Shown here piece by piece: positions 8,234 to 18,492 of a stretch of DNA of 39,697 nt; the stretch's first letter is position 1, and every line of letters begins with the position of its first letter. This stretch comes from a virus, in IMG/VR virus record IMGVR_UViG_3300020474_000042, positions 1-39,697 of that record; one strand, 5' to 3'. The notes beneath the pieces were generated by a model. It was not told where the DNA came from and did no database searches. It saw nothing but the letters and a program-made list of their open reading frames with translations. The position numbers were made by a program, and so were the translations under genes.

Positions 8234-8237
8234 AAGA

Positions 8238-9110
8238 TCAACCTATCATGTCCATCGGAGGTAACTCATAATTAAATGTCATTCTCTCACGAATTGTCTC
8301 TAGTTCTTTTTCAGCATCATCATAAATCTGTCTACCATTGAACTCAATGCCACCAGGTAGTTTTACACCTTGGAACTTAATCAAGTTCATACCCCATTGT
8401 CTCTTGATAAGAGAAGTCAAGTAGGGTTTAATGAATGAATCATTCCAGATTCTAGTGTAATCAGTCCCGTCTAATGCTACGGTACAATCAATAACAATAA
8501 ACTCACCAGCTTTAAGATTATCCCAATCGACATCCAAATATAATCTGTCTGACCTCTGATTAAATCTAACTTTCTTATGAGTATTGAGGAGAAAGTTCAT
8601 CGTCTCCAAATAACTCATTGACATCGAATATGACGTTAGGTCATATCCAGAAGCACCCCATCCTTGAATGCCAGCTAGGTCACTCAACATCATTTGGTAC
8701 TTCACATTAAACATCCCTGTACCCATAGTATCGTGATACTGGAAGATACCGGTCACACCAAATACACTTGGTGGAAGTTGAATATAGTTACTATTCTGAT
8801 AGTATGAGAATGTTGTGGCTGTACCTACAATATTAGTTGTTACAGATGTAGTAGAAATACCAGCCGAACCTGACCCATTACTGGGAGCTCCAGGTGGTCT
8901 AGCTTTTCCTCTATCAACATCATCTTGTGATATTTGATACTTCAAATAAGATTGTTGGACACCATCAAAGTGTCTTTCATTAAAGAACTGTAGAGCGTCA
9001 TCTACTAGATCCTCTATTTGTTCTTCGGCAACATTGATTTCCAATACAGGAGCACCTAATTGCCTCAGACAATAATCAATAAGTTCTTGTCTACTAGAGG
9101 GTTGTGCCAT
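8238..9110 (-). CDS. 13: Neck protein gp13 (290 aa)
   Basis: With gp14 this protein makes the head-proximal neck ring in T4-like phages. The N-terminus (QELIDYCLRQLGAPVLEINV, residues 8-27) and DALQFFNERHFDG (38-50) match T4 gp13 (ELKDVILRRLGAPI and ALELYGEYHFDG). The C-terminal LPGGIEFNGRQIYDDAEKEL also matches the T4 pattern MLPGGVTIDGQRLIEEA. Length is close to T4 (309). A GATAAATA late-promoter-like site lies 20 bases upstream. The gene leads directly into gp14. Confidence 0.95.
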   Translation of the reverse strand: MAQPSSRQELIDYCLRQLGAPVLEINVAEEQIEDLVDDALQFFNERHFDGVQQSYLKYQISQDDVDRGKARPPGAPSNGSGSAGISTTSVTTNIVGTATTFSYYQNSNYIQLPPSVFGVTGIFQYHDTMGTGMFNVKYQMMLSDLAGIQGWGASGYDLTSYSMSMSYLETMNFLLNTHKKVRFNQRSDRLYLDVDWDNLKAGEFIVIDCTVALDGTDYTRIWNDSFIKPYLTSLIKRQWGMNLIKFQGVKLPGGIEFNGRQIYDDAEKELETIRERMTFNYELPPMDMIG

Positions 9111-9128
9111 TACTCACAATACTTTTTT

Positions 9129-9356
9129 CTATTTATCTGCCAGTTTCAATAAGAGATTTTTGATATCATTAATATCATCCCTTATTGATTCAACTTTAGT
9201 TTCTAAACCATCAATACGTTCCTTATCGGATTGAAGTTTGTTCCTATTGGCAATGTAAGAATGGTATTCACTACTATTAGTGTTCACGATTGAGTTTGTT
9301 GAAGTATTCCTGTAAAGATTATCGTGATTCTTTACAGGAAGTTTTCTGTTGTTCAT
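9129..9356 (-). CDS. Small coiled-coil protein between the DUF4815-like protein and gp13 (75 aa)
   Basis: The N-terminal half is Asn-, Ser- and Tyr-rich (NLYRNTSTNSIVNTNSSEY). The C-terminal half (about residues 40-75) is a clear amphipathic coiled coil (DKERIDGLETKVESIRDDIN, then DIKNLLLKLADK). It begins one base after the stop of the 2512-aa protein, so it is translationally coupled. In T4 the whisker fibritin (wac), a coiled-coil trimer, occupies the slot just before gp13. The position and coiled coil are suggestive, but the protein is far too short to be a fibritin and no sequence match is visible. Function unknown. Confidence 0.7.
   Translation of the reverse strand: MNNRKLPVKNHDNLYRNTSTNSIVNTNSSEYHSYIANRNKLQSDKERIDGLETKVESIRDDINDIKNLLLKLADK
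9130..9137 (-). promoter_or_regulatory. Probable late promoter before gp13 (GATAAATA)
   Basis: GATAAATA on the minus strand, 20 bases before the gp13 ATG and overlapping the stop codon of the small gene upstream. Confidence 0.6.
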
Positions 9357-9357
9357 A

Positions 9358-12300
9358 TCAAGCTAGTGCTAGTACTCTAATGTTTCTAATTAGTGGAACG
9401 ATAGCCTGATTTGTGCTTGTTCCGAGAACCTTGATCCTAAAAGCGGTGAATGATGGAAGAAGTTCAGCCGTAAAGGTATACTCTTTGAATGATGATCCCG
9501 TAGGCTGTTGTACAATCTGATCATCTCTAACAGTCAGAGTATCAGGAGTTCCATCACTCAATGAGGTGTCTAGAATAACACCAGGTCTTCCAGAAAGATC
9601 CTTATTTTTGTATCCTGGGAAAGGAACAAATGTGGTATCCTGGACATCTTCTCCTTGATCGAAAGAGTAGAATACCCTAACATCATTAGAAGTGTGAACA
9701 TACGCATCAAACTTAACTTGAATTGAAGTAGCTGGATTCTCAACGTTAATCTGTTTAGTGACATATATGAATGATGTTGGGTCATCACTGATACTATTTG
9801 GTCTAGGATCGGTGCTGTAGTCAGTAACGATACTATTGACTCTATTAGTAGTCAACTGAACAGTTGTACGATCCAAGTCCACCATAGGTGTGATTCTAGG
9901 ATCCTCAGTATTGAAGAATGCGTTAATGGCCAATGATTTGTTACCAGGAACATCATCAAGATACTGATCTTCATTCACTTTGGATGCTACGATTCTTGGA
10001 GTATCAAAATATGATTCACCATTGAAAGATACAGATTCAAATCCCATATCTTCAAATGAAGCTTCTTTTCCAGAAACACTAGTTCCACTAGTAGTTCTCA
10101 TAGTGGACTGAATTGAAGTTCCTGATGGTGTGATGTAGTTGAAGTTGGCTTTTGCCATCTCAAACTGTTGGTTGTATGATGAACGACCATTGGTACCACC
10201 ACCACTCTTTGTTCTATTGAAGAACAATTCTGGAAGATCTCCCAAACCACTTCTATTTGTACCATAATCTGTATCACTAACATTAATCTTCAACTTATAG
10301 GAGTCGAGGGTGATTGCGTCTGATTCTGTTACATTATTGAAGTTATGAGTTCTGTTGATTCTTCTCAAAGAAACACCATTAATCTCATACAAATAAACTA
10401 GATCATCTGTACTGTGTGCAACGATGTTTGTATTGTCCACACCTCTTGTGATTCCAGTGAGAGTGTTTCCTGAGTAACCAGTATAAGAAATAATCTCACT
10501 ACCAATGTTCACATAACCAGGATTAGTGGCTCCAACTCCGACACCTTCAAATACTGAGAAGTTAGATGTACTGGCGATCGAGATAGCTCCACTTTCTGTT
10601 GATGAATAATTAGTTGTAAGTTTTGTTGGAACTGTTTCACCCTTAATTTCACTCAATTTAACAATATTGACTGGTGAATGCATCCCGTGGTTTCTGAATC
10701 TCACATTCATATGTTGACCATCAGATTCAACTCTGATTGGTGATAGTGGATAAACTCCACCACCATTGATAAGTGCATTAGTCCCAAGGCTATCAGTAAA
10801 TGTGAGTGTATCAGCCGAATTTGTACTAAATCTACCTTGAATTCCAGTGATACTCATCTCATCGAAATCAGTAATAGTGGAGATGGTGAACTTCATCCCT
10901 TGACCAAGGCTAAGATTGCCAATAGAGATGGGTTCAACCAAATCACCAACCTGATATCCAGTTCCATTTGAGTTAATGACTGCACCAGATGCGATTCCAT
11001 TATTAACTGTAATATCCACAGTAGCGTTAATTCCACTACCAGTCAAACTAGTTACGGCAACTCCTGAGAAAACATATGATCCAGCGGAAGGAGTATATCC
11101 AACACCAGTATTGGTGATTGTTAATCCACTTACCTTTCCTGCAAAGTTCTCAAACTTACCAGTTGCTCCAGTATTTGTTTGAATGATACTGTTTCCAGAT
11201 TCAATAGTAGAAGTGATCGGAGCACTTACATTCATCCTAACTTCTCTAGAACTCATATCAATATTATCTTTAGAGATGATCTCTAATTTCTTAGGTAGAT
11301 CTGGATTAAAGAATTGTGCGGCACCACTTGAAACAAAGTTAGCTCTATAGAGATTAAATGTTAGATCTTCATATTGAGAAGGTGTCCAAGTAGAAGCATT
11401 TTGTGACTTGAACAATGAACCCAGAAGTGGTTGAGTAGAAACAATAATCTGTCCTTCCTCTTGTCCAAGTGTAGAAATATCAGTTTCACCAAGTCTAGAA
11501 ATCCAAACAGAGTACTCTGTATTCTGAGACAAGAACACAACACAATATTCTCTCAATGTCTCCATATACACAGGTGCATGGAACTTAATGTTATAAGGAA
11601 TACTAGAGTCATCTGAAACAGTAATGGTTCTAGGATCAATTACAACCTCAGAGTATGGTAGAACCTTTTTGGTTGGAGTTCCAAATGCAACTTCTCTCAA
11701 CTGACAAACAGCAGGTGTCAAACTAGTCTCTGGTTTTGCTGCAAAGAAAACATCAATAGAAGATACAAATATACCAGTGGGTTCATCAATATAGAATGAC
11801 TGTGCCAGTGGATCTGTCCATGCGCGTCCGTTCCAACCACCATGACCAGCTGGCATCGAGCCCGGCCGGGGAGGCCTTGGAGTTGGGGGACTTGGTGGAG
11901 ATGGTGGTGGAGATGGTGGCGGAACGAAGATTTGTTCTACATCTTCGTAGACAACAGTTGGTGCTGCCGAGATAACTTGTACTTCACTAAAGTTAGGATC
12001 GACATCGATATCAGCGTTAATAAGTGATAGTGTCGTTTCTTGAGTAGTATCAAGACTACCTTGAGAGTAGAAAGTAGTTTCAGCTTCACTACTAAATGTT
12101 CCAGCAACTTTGCTATTGGTAACACTAGTTGTCAACCTCATCCTGTTGATACCAGTTTCAAATAACTGATTGCTTGGATTATTTGAAGGTGGAACCATGA
12201 ATGAATAGATCAAAGTTCCAAGTCTATCTGAAACAAGTCTAACCCTAGTAAGGGTAGCAGAAGCACCACTAGAAAGACCATTCAAGATCATAGTCTCGGC

Positions 12301-15300
12301 AACATAACCATCAAATTGTGGGTTCTGTTCATCCTGAAGTGAGAAAGTATCAATATTCAGAAGTGTAGATGTTTCTGAGTATTCATCAGGAACTACTTGA
12401 TCCTTATTGTAAGGACTGAACTCATATCTTTCAGATGGATTGTTATACTCACCATACTTGTGATTTGATGATGCAACTCTGAATGCAATAGCAGGAACTA
12501 CTCCAAACGTAACATTTTGAGTTTGGTCGAAGGACGGCATAACACCAATAACAACTTCTCCGACTTCAAATGCACCATTGGTCATTTGAATTTCTAGAAG
12601 TTTTGGAGTACAGAAAGGATTGACATCAACAGAATCAAAGAAGGAATACATTCTTGTGTATGGCTTCAATGAAGTACCATTACACTCAATATTTCTGGAT
12701 CTCATGAAGTGAATAACTTCACGACTGACGACAGAATCACCAAGACTCTCCGTGTCAATTCTTTCAGTTATGGTAAACTTTTCACCACTTCTCTGTTGAT
12801 CTAAAGATATAACCTGAGTGTTAGTTGTAGTAACATCAACCATACCATAACCAGGATCCTGAACCACTGTTTGGGTTACCTCATTATTGATGGCTGTTGT
12901 TTCCCAAGAATCCCAAATAACAGGAGTAATACCAACACGATTTCCATCCTCAGCTGATGAAATTTCTGCTTGAAGTAAATTTGTTATAGATTCAAATGAA
13001 CCTTCCATAGTAACTTCATTGGCTTGAATTTGATTAACATCAATCCAAACATCACTGGTAGGTGTCATTGAAATGTGACCAGCCCAGAACACAACCATGT
13101 ATGGAGTAATACTCTCAACTCTTGTTGCGAATGGGTTCTTCAACCACTCAACTTCCTCAAATTCTAGACAGAGAACAGAATCCATTCTCCTAACATTAGT
13201 TCCAAGAATATCTGCAAATCTGACATCTTGATTAGCAGATGTGGTACTTCCAATACCAGCAATAGTTGTATTTCCAAGTGTTAGATTGAAAGCATTGGTG
13301 TAGTGTGCAGGCCTGAGGATAGATCTCTTTCTATCGATACTGTTTCTGACACCAAGATTTGGATCCTGTGGAATAGTTGATTTAAAGTTGTCAACAAAGA
13401 TACCAGACTTAAATCTATCAAAACCATTTGCATCTGGTGTAAACTGATTGATAGCATTGGTTTCAAGTTGACTGAGTGCTGTATAATATTCTAGATTACT
13501 GAGTCTCTTTTCCAACCTAGCAATATCAGTCATCTGATATCTCTTATGGCTGATGAATTTGACCTTAGCATCCTCTACATTATAGAGATATGGGGGTAAT
13601 TCGATCTCCGCAACATTCATAGATCCTGATGTTGGATTAGGATGCTTTGGATTATCAGAAGCAACACCAAGTTTATTGACAAACCTACCTTCTGGAGAAA
13701 GGTAGATCGAATCGATTCTTCCAAGATAGTATTGAAAATCAACATTGATGGATTCATCAGATGCGATAATGTTCTTAGAACTATGTTGGTTTCCAGAGAA
13801 TGATCTACCTAAGAACTCGAATGGTGACCTTTGACCTGCGGCAACAGTGTAGTTAGATACTCTAGGACGAGCATCGATAATATCTGTATTTCTGAATCCA
13901 TTATATGATTGGATCTCTTTACCATAATCGAAAGTCAAATATGATGATGCTGTAGTAATATCTCCATCATCAGCACTATCATAAGTGGAAGATACATAAC
14001 ATACTTTCAGAGGACCATTGGGTTTCTGTGATCCACGCTTTCTCTTTATTCTTGAAACACCATAGAAAGTATCTGATTGACCATTGATGAATGAGAAGTC
14101 AGAAAGAATATTCTTATCTCCCTCATCAATACTCAGTGCTACTGCAGAAACACCAGATTCCTTAAAGTTTATAACCTCACCATTGACAAATTTGATATCA
14201 GTACTGAAGATGAACTCAATACTAGTGTCACTCTTCTTAGCGAAGTAGAATGCTCTAGCTCCACTTAATGTACCAATGATAGTATCACCAACAATTAAAT
14301 CATTAGTAGTAGATGTAGGACCATCAAGTGACCCTGCTGTCATACTTGGGAGATTAGGATTTGACGCGTCATTACTTTCATATATTGCATGGATACCAAT
14401 GACATCAGGAACATTGATACTAATCTCTTCGTCCTGAACCCTAGTTCCATATGCATAGTTACCATACTCAAGTCCATCATTCAATGTGGTTCCACCGATA
14501 CCCGATGATGAATTGGTGGACTTGTTAATGATTACAGTTTCTGTGGAGTTTTTCTTCTTCAGTTTAGACTTAATCTTACTCTTAGAAATAGTAGAAACTA
14601 GAGTACATCCGCTATCATTGGAACCAAGTCCATTGATTACAAGAGTTGTGTTTCCACCACTGAATATAAACTTGTCTTGAGTCAGAATTTCAAACTGACC
14701 ATTTGAACGAACAAGTGTATATCTCTCTTCATCAAAAGGAAGGAAAGTTTCATTAGTACCAGCATTTACAGAACTCATCGTTCCGTTAGTAATTGATACT
14801 GTGAATGTTTTACGAATTGCAACATTCGAAGAAGTAGTATCAACTTCAGATACATTGCGTTTTGGCATCTCACTGAAGAGTGTTCTTCCTCCAGCAAGAC
14901 TACTTGGGTCACCAACTCTTTGTTGTCTTGTTTCAACAATTGAAAGATCAGAAACAGAAATATCCGATGTTGGAAGGTCACCTATGATATAGTTTGTGAC
15001 ATTTTGTACTGGTTCAATTGTCAATCTACTAGGACTAACATTAGTAACTCTTGCCAATGAAGGAACATCATTGGTAGATATAGAGTACTGAATAATGTTT
15101 CCTGTAGAAGTAATACCAGGCCAAGATGTTGATGGTGTTGTGATGATGGATGCTCCACCACTTTCTGCAGAAATTGAAGCAATACCAACAGAAGTTTTAG
15201 GGCTCTGGATCAAATCACCACTAAAGATGTTTCCACTAATACTAGAATATAGTGACTTGATATCAGAAATTTCATAGTTAGTTACTGAAGTAACTGTTCT

Positions 15301-16896
15301 GGAAATAACTTGATCTCCATTGAAGGACAATCTCTCTCCAGTAATGAATTGACCTTTTACGTCATATACAATTAGGGTGGTTCCTGTTGAATTACTTCTA
15401 AGGAATGCGGTAGCACCACTATTCTCACCCTTCACACGCGTGGGGGTATTGAGAGTAATAGATTGATTGATATCCAAGTATGTGTAGGTTTGGAGATCAA
15501 ATAGTGCAATGTCCCACTGATTCAGATCTGGAGATCCAGTGTTATATGATCCAGATTCGAGCACAATATCATATACTCTGGCAAGACCAATCTCAATACC
15601 AGCAGCTGTTGTTTGATTGTTACCAACTCTCTCGCTTCTTAATTCGATATAATTGTCATTATCAAATCCCAAAGTCGGTGAACCATAAACTCTATTCAGA
15701 GTAAATGATGGACCAAAGTTAAAGTTTACACCTTGAGATTGGAGAAGTTTTGTTGTTCTTGGCTTATATGAATCTACATACGTTGGAGAAATGATATCGA
15801 GTTCATAACCCTTAACATACGCTTTACCTGGTGAGATCTTATAGATTGCCAGATCTTCACTAGGTACACTTCCATTATCTGTCGTTTGACCTTCTTTGTA
15901 TATACCTCTATTTCCAATCTCATCATTGAGAGATTCTTTAACCGTAGTGACAAATTCTTTAACATAGTAATGGCCGGACTCATCAAAAGTCCTCCTTGCC
16001 ATTTCGTCACCTAAAAAATTATATTCTGTGCCAGCATTACTCTCTCTAAGAATACCATTCTTTACTTCTGCCAACTGAACAAAGTTGGAGTCCTCAAAAT
16101 CATCAAGATCTCTCTTTCCTAGAACAGCAGTAACTTGCAGTCTATCAGCACCTGGTGCGGTATAGTTAGAGAATCCTTTAGCATTATCGTTCAGGGATGG
16201 ATCTTCATCAGAAGAAACAACAAATTCACTAATATCGAAACCAATTCTGAAATTGGGCTTATTAGAATACTGATCAAGAATCAGAATATCATCATAAACA
16301 TTTACAAAAGTTCCTCTAAGATAGTAAACACCATTACTGATGGCGTAGGCAGAACCAACCTCAGCAGCGTTTTGTGTTAGTGTTTTTGCAAATCCTTCAC
16401 CAGATGCAATAAATGTGGTTGCATAAGAAATTGGTTCAGTGAGAGTTAGAATCTCATCACTCAAAAATGGATCTGATCCCGCATCACCACCACCTGATTC
16501 AAAATAATTCACATAAAGAGTATAGTTACCCTTTTCCGATTCTTCATTGGTGATGTACTTTACAACCTGAGCTGTTACTCCAGATACACTTCCTCTAATT
16601 GTTTTACCAATTAGTTGATCCAAGTAAAGAGATACTGGAACACCGAGAAATGTATCTTCAATTTGAATGGCATTAAAGTCACTCAAATATGTGAGTTGAC
16701 CAGGAATAACCTTGGCTCCCTCTTTGAATACATGGTTGCCAAATTGTTCTACCTGATTCTGCAGAATAGACTGAAGATTATTCAGCTCTCTGGCTTGAAC
16801 CGGATATGCTGGCTTGAATAATACCTTGTAGTAGTTACTCTGAGGATCAAAGTCGTCAAAGTAAGGAGCAACGTTTAGGTTAGTTTCCTGTGGCAT
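9358..16896 (-). CDS. Giant baseplate/tail-fibre virion protein with DUF4815-like N-terminus (2512 aa)
   Basis: The N-terminus (NVAPYFDDFDPQSNYYKVLF, then KPAYPVQARELNNLQSILQN and EGAKVIPGQLTYL) matches the DUF4815-type domain found in large marine myovirus structural proteins. Synteny places it exactly where T4 carries gp9-gp12 and wac, between gp8 and gp13, so it probably forms the outer baseplate and fibre connector. A polyproline hinge (PPPSPPPSPPSPPTPRPPRP, residues 1659-1678) divides the chain, and WTDPLAQSFYID follows soon after. Downstream regions contain GxGY beta units (NTGVGYTPS, SNGTGYQVG) and a module IGSEIISYTGYSGNTLTGIT with RG (about 2115-2160). The gene begins six bases after gp8. 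Virion placement is confident; the precise baseplate part is inferred. Confidence 0.82.
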   Translation of the reverse strand: MPQETNLNVAPYFDDFDPQSNYYKVLFKPAYPVQARELNNLQSILQNQVEQFGNHVFKEGAKVIPGQLTYLSDFNAIQIEDTFLGVPVSLYLDQLIGKTIRGSVSGVTAQVVKYITNEESEKGNYTLYVNYFESGGGDAGSDPFLSDEILTLTEPISYATTFIASGEGFAKTLTQNAAEVGSAYAISNGVYYLRGTFVNVYDDILILDQYSNKPNFRIGFDISEFVVSSDEDPSLNDNAKGFSNYTAPGADRLQVTAVLGKRDLDDFEDSNFVQLAEVKNGILRESNAGTEYNFLGDEMARRTFDESGHYYVKEFVTTVKESLNDEIGNRGIYKEGQTTDNGSVPSEDLAIYKISPGKAYVKGYELDIISPTYVDSYKPRTTKLLQSQGVNFNFGPSFTLNRVYGSPTLGFDNDNYIELRSERVGNNQTTAAGIEIGLARVYDIVLESGSYNTGSPDLNQWDIALFDLQTYTYLDINQSITLNTPTRVKGENSGATAFLRSNSTGTTLIVYDVKGQFITGERLSFNGDQVISRTVTSVTNYEISDIKSLYSSISGNIFSGDLIQSPKTSVGIASISAESGGASIITTPSTSWPGITSTGNIIQYSISTNDVPSLARVTNVSPSRLTIEPVQNVTNYIIGDLPTSDISVSDLSIVETRQQRVGDPSSLAGGRTLFSEMPKRNVSEVDTTSSNVAIRKTFTVSITNGTMSSVNAGTNETFLPFDEERYTLVRSNGQFEILTQDKFIFSGGNTTLVINGLGSNDSGCTLVSTISKSKIKSKLKKKNSTETVIINKSTNSSSGIGGTTLNDGLEYGNYAYGTRVQDEEISINVPDVIGIHAIYESNDASNPNLPSMTAGSLDGPTSTTNDLIVGDTIIGTLSGARAFYFAKKSDTSIEFIFSTDIKFVNGEVINFKESGVSAVALSIDEGDKNILSDFSFINGQSDTFYGVSRIKRKRGSQKPNGPLKVCYVSSTYDSADDGDITTASSYLTFDYGKEIQSYNGFRNTDIIDARPRVSNYTVAAGQRSPFEFLGRSFSGNQHSSKNIIASDESINVDFQYYLGRIDSIYLSPEGRFVNKLGVASDNPKHPNPTSGSMNVAEIELPPYLYNVEDAKVKFISHKRYQMTDIARLEKRLSNLEYYTALSQLETNAINQFTPDANGFDRFKSGIFVDNFKSTIPQDPNLGVRNSIDRKRSILRPAHYTNAFNLTLGNTTIAGIGSTTSANQDVRFADILGTNVRRMDSVLCLEFEEVEWLKNPFATRVESITPYMVVFWAGHISMTPTSDVWIDVNQIQANEVTMEGSFESITNLLQAEISSAEDGNRVGITPVIWDSWETTAINNEVTQTVVQDPGYGMVDVTTTNTQVISLDQQRSGEKFTITERIDTESLGDSVVSREVIHFMRSRNIECNGTSLKPYTRMYSFFDSVDVNPFCTPKLLEIQMTNGAFEVGEVVIGVMPSFDQTQNVTFGVVPAIAFRVASSNHKYGEYNNPSERYEFSPYNKDQVVPDEYSETSTLLNIDTFSLQDEQNPQFDGYVAETMILNGLSSGASATLTRVRLVSDRLGTLIYSFMVPPSNNPSNQLFETGINRMRLTTSVTNSKVAGTFSSEAETTFYSQGSLDTTQETTLSLINADIDVDPNFSEVQVISAAPTVVYEDVEQIFVPPPSPPPSPPSPPTPRPPRPGSMPAGHGGWNGRAWTDPLAQSFYIDEPTGIFVSSIDVFFAAKPETSLTPAVCQLREVAFGTPTKKVLPYSEVVIDPRTITVSDDSSIPYNIKFHAPVYMETLREYCVVFLSQNTEYSVWISRLGETDISTLGQEEGQIIVSTQPLLGSLFKSQNASTWTPSQYEDLTFNLYRANFVSSGAAQFFNPDLPKKLEIISKDNIDMSSREVRMNVSAPITSTIESGNSIIQTNTGATGKFENFAGKVSGLTITNTGVGYTPSAGSYVFSGVAVTSLTGSGINATVDITVNNGIASGAVINSNGTGYQVGDLVEPISIGNLSLGQGMKFTISTITDFDEMSITGIQGRFSTNSADTLTFTDSLGTNALINGGGVYPLSPIRVESDGQHMNVRFRNHGMHSPVNIVKLSEIKGETVPTKLTTNYSSTESGAISIASTSNFSVFEGVGVGATNPGYVNIGSEIISYTGYSGNTLTGITRGVDNTNIVAHSTDDLVYLYEINGVSLRRINRTHNFNNVTESDAITLDSYKLKINVSDTDYGTNRSGLGDLPELFFNRTKSGGGTNGRSSYNQQFEMAKANFNYITPSGTSIQSTMRTTSGTSVSGKEASFEDMGFESVSFNGESYFDTPRIVASKVNEDQYLDDVPGNKSLAINAFFNTEDPRITPMVDLDRTTVQLTTNRVNSIVTDYSTDPRPNSISDDPTSFIYVTKQINVENPATSIQVKFDAYVHTSNDVRVFYSFDQGEDVQDTTFVPFPGYKNKDLSGRPGVILDTSLSDGTPDTLTVRDDQIVQQPTGSSFKEYTFTAELLPSFTAFRIKVLGTSTNQAIVPLIRNIRVLALA
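11860..11922 (-). other. Polyproline linker coding segment, locally GC-rich
   Basis: These 63 bases encode residues 1659-1679 of the 2512-aa protein, almost only Pro and Ser with a few Arg and Thr. The DNA (including gcccggccggggagg) is far richer in G+C than the AT-rich surroundings. It marks a flexible or stiff rod-like junction between an N-terminal baseplate region and a C-terminal region. Confidence 0.8.
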
Positions 16897-16902
16897 AATT
16901 CT

Positions 16903-18462
16903 TTAGAATTGCAAGATAATCTTTACGTCTTCTTTCTGAGATGATGAACGAGTGACCGATGGTCTGTTATCAACATAAATTATATTTCCAGTGTATTTCT
17001 CAATTTCTGGTTGAGAGATACCATTTACGAAATTCTGACCCAGATAGTAGGTACGACTATTTATCACTGTAGAAACACCCTGAAATGAGGTATCAACACC
17101 AAGATTATTACTACCACCAAAAATAGTAAAACTTCCACCTGGATTGATATTCTCAGTGAATCTGTTCACTCTGAATCCATAAACAGCACTGGTTGGATCA
17201 GGATTACCTTCAGAGTTGAATCCAGTATTTGTTCTATCTTGCCAATACTTCAGAACACCAGTAATTGGATCATATGATACAACTCTACCAACTGCAGTTG
17301 ATCCAAATCCAACAGTTTGTGTGACATATGAGTCATACACAAATGATGTTTCACTATAACCAGTACCAGTAAGCCTGAGTGCATAAACTGCACTGGCCTT
17401 ATCTGTGGTCAGTATCTCTTCAGTTCCTTGTGCATCTGGATCTTTAACAATTCCAACTCTTGAGAACTGGTTACCTGTAACAAAGTCAGGGTTCTCAGTA
17501 TCATTCTCAAACCTGGCATAACTCATAACATTGTATGCACCAAGTTCATTGTAAATGTCATAACCATGACCACCTTTTGGGGGAATGATGACATTGAACA
17601 ATGGAGTAGTAGTTCCAGTAGGAACACCACCAGCCACAAGATCTACAGTTCCAAATGTATATCCTCTACCACCTTTTGATACTACAATAGATTCAACCTT
17701 TGATTCATTATTAACAGTGATGGTTGCTTGACCACCTTCACCATCACCAAGAATAGGGACACCAGTATATGTTATATTTGCAGTTCCTACACCAACTCCA
17801 CGATTTTTGATAGTGATGACCTTCAGCTGACCTGAAACTCTGGAGTTTGCTCTAACAGAAGCAGTTTTGGTATTTGTTTCCCAATCAGTTGGAACGGGAA
17901 TATAATTCGTAGAATCAAACTTGATAGCGTCACTAGGAGCAATGCTATACAGATACTTCCAAACATATCCATCACCACTACTACCAGCTTCTCTTGGTTC
18001 TAAATCAGTGAATTGTGGTTCATCCAAAGAAGGACCACCCTGATAGTTATTCTCAGGAGTTGCATTATTGAACAAACAAATATACACCCTATAATCTGAA
18101 TTGACTACAAAGTAGTTTGCGGAATACAGATCAAAGGAACCTGATGGCTCAGAAGGATTGTCCCTACTGATATCATTTCTGAACATATCATAAGTGATAC
18201 CAGAAGTCCATACGGTCTTCTTAACAACTTGAGTCACATCACCAGGATTGATCCTTTTCAATGCAATCATCGTGTCATAGTCATCATCATATTGTGAAAA
18301 ACTATCTTTAGGACTAGGAGGATCCTGATCCCAAGTAGGAGAGTAATCTAATGCATTCGGGAGACCAATAAATGCATAGTGTGAACTTGATGCTGTCTGA
18401 ACACCAGCAACAAAATTCTTTGCATTTAAAATACGAAGTTGGTCAGTAATTATCGCTGCCAT
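16903..18462 (-). CDS. 8: Baseplate wedge protein gp8 (519 aa)
   Basis: gp8 is a core part of each baseplate wedge in T4. GDGYVWKYLYSIAP (residues 163-176) matches T4 GDGYVWEYLFEIPP, followed in both by a valine-proline strand (YIPVPTDW here). The C-terminus IIYVDNRPSVTRSSSQKEDV, then KIILQF, matches T4 MIYMENRPPI with a terminal INILFTF. At 519 residues it exceeds T4 gp8 (334); the extra central part includes a GxGY beta unit (SKGGRGYTFGTVDLVAGG) like those in gp14 and gp7. A perfect TATAAATA site stands 20 bases before the ATG. Confidence 0.94.
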   Translation of the reverse strand: MAAIITDQLRILNAKNFVAGVQTASSSHYAFIGLPNALDYSPTWDQDPPSPKDSFSQYDDDYDTMIALKRINPGDVTQVVKKTVWTSGITYDMFRNDISRDNPSEPSGSFDLYSANYFVVNSDYRVYICLFNNATPENNYQGGPSLDEPQFTDLEPREAGSSGDGYVWKYLYSIAPSDAIKFDSTNYIPVPTDWETNTKTASVRANSRVSGQLKVITIKNRGVGVGTANITYTGVPILGDGEGGQATITVNNESKVESIVVSKGGRGYTFGTVDLVAGGVPTGTTTPLFNVIIPPKGGHGYDIYNELGAYNVMSYARFENDTENPDFVTGNQFSRVGIVKDPDAQGTEEILTTDKASAVYALRLTGTGYSETSFVYDSYVTQTVGFGSTAVGRVVSYDPITGVLKYWQDRTNTGFNSEGNPDPTSAVYGFRVNRFTENINPGGSFTIFGGSNNLGVDTSFQGVSTVINSRTYYLGQNFVNGISQPEIEKYTGNIIYVDNRPSVTRSSSQKEDVKIILQF

Positions 18463-18481
18463 GTGTACAAGAAGTTTTTAT

Positions 18482-18489
18482 TATTTATA
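18482..18489 (-). promoter_or_regulatory. T4-type late promoter before gp8 (TATAAATA)
   Basis: An exact consensus octamer on the minus strand in the short gap between the 1061-aa fibre gene and gp8, 20 bases before the gp8 start. Confidence 0.8.
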
Positions 18490-18492
18490 GGG

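Noticed and set aside
9129-9356. Fibritin (wac) homolog
   Set aside because: Its position and coiled coil fit, but it is only 75 residues and lacks any visible match to the fibritin foldon or collar parts.
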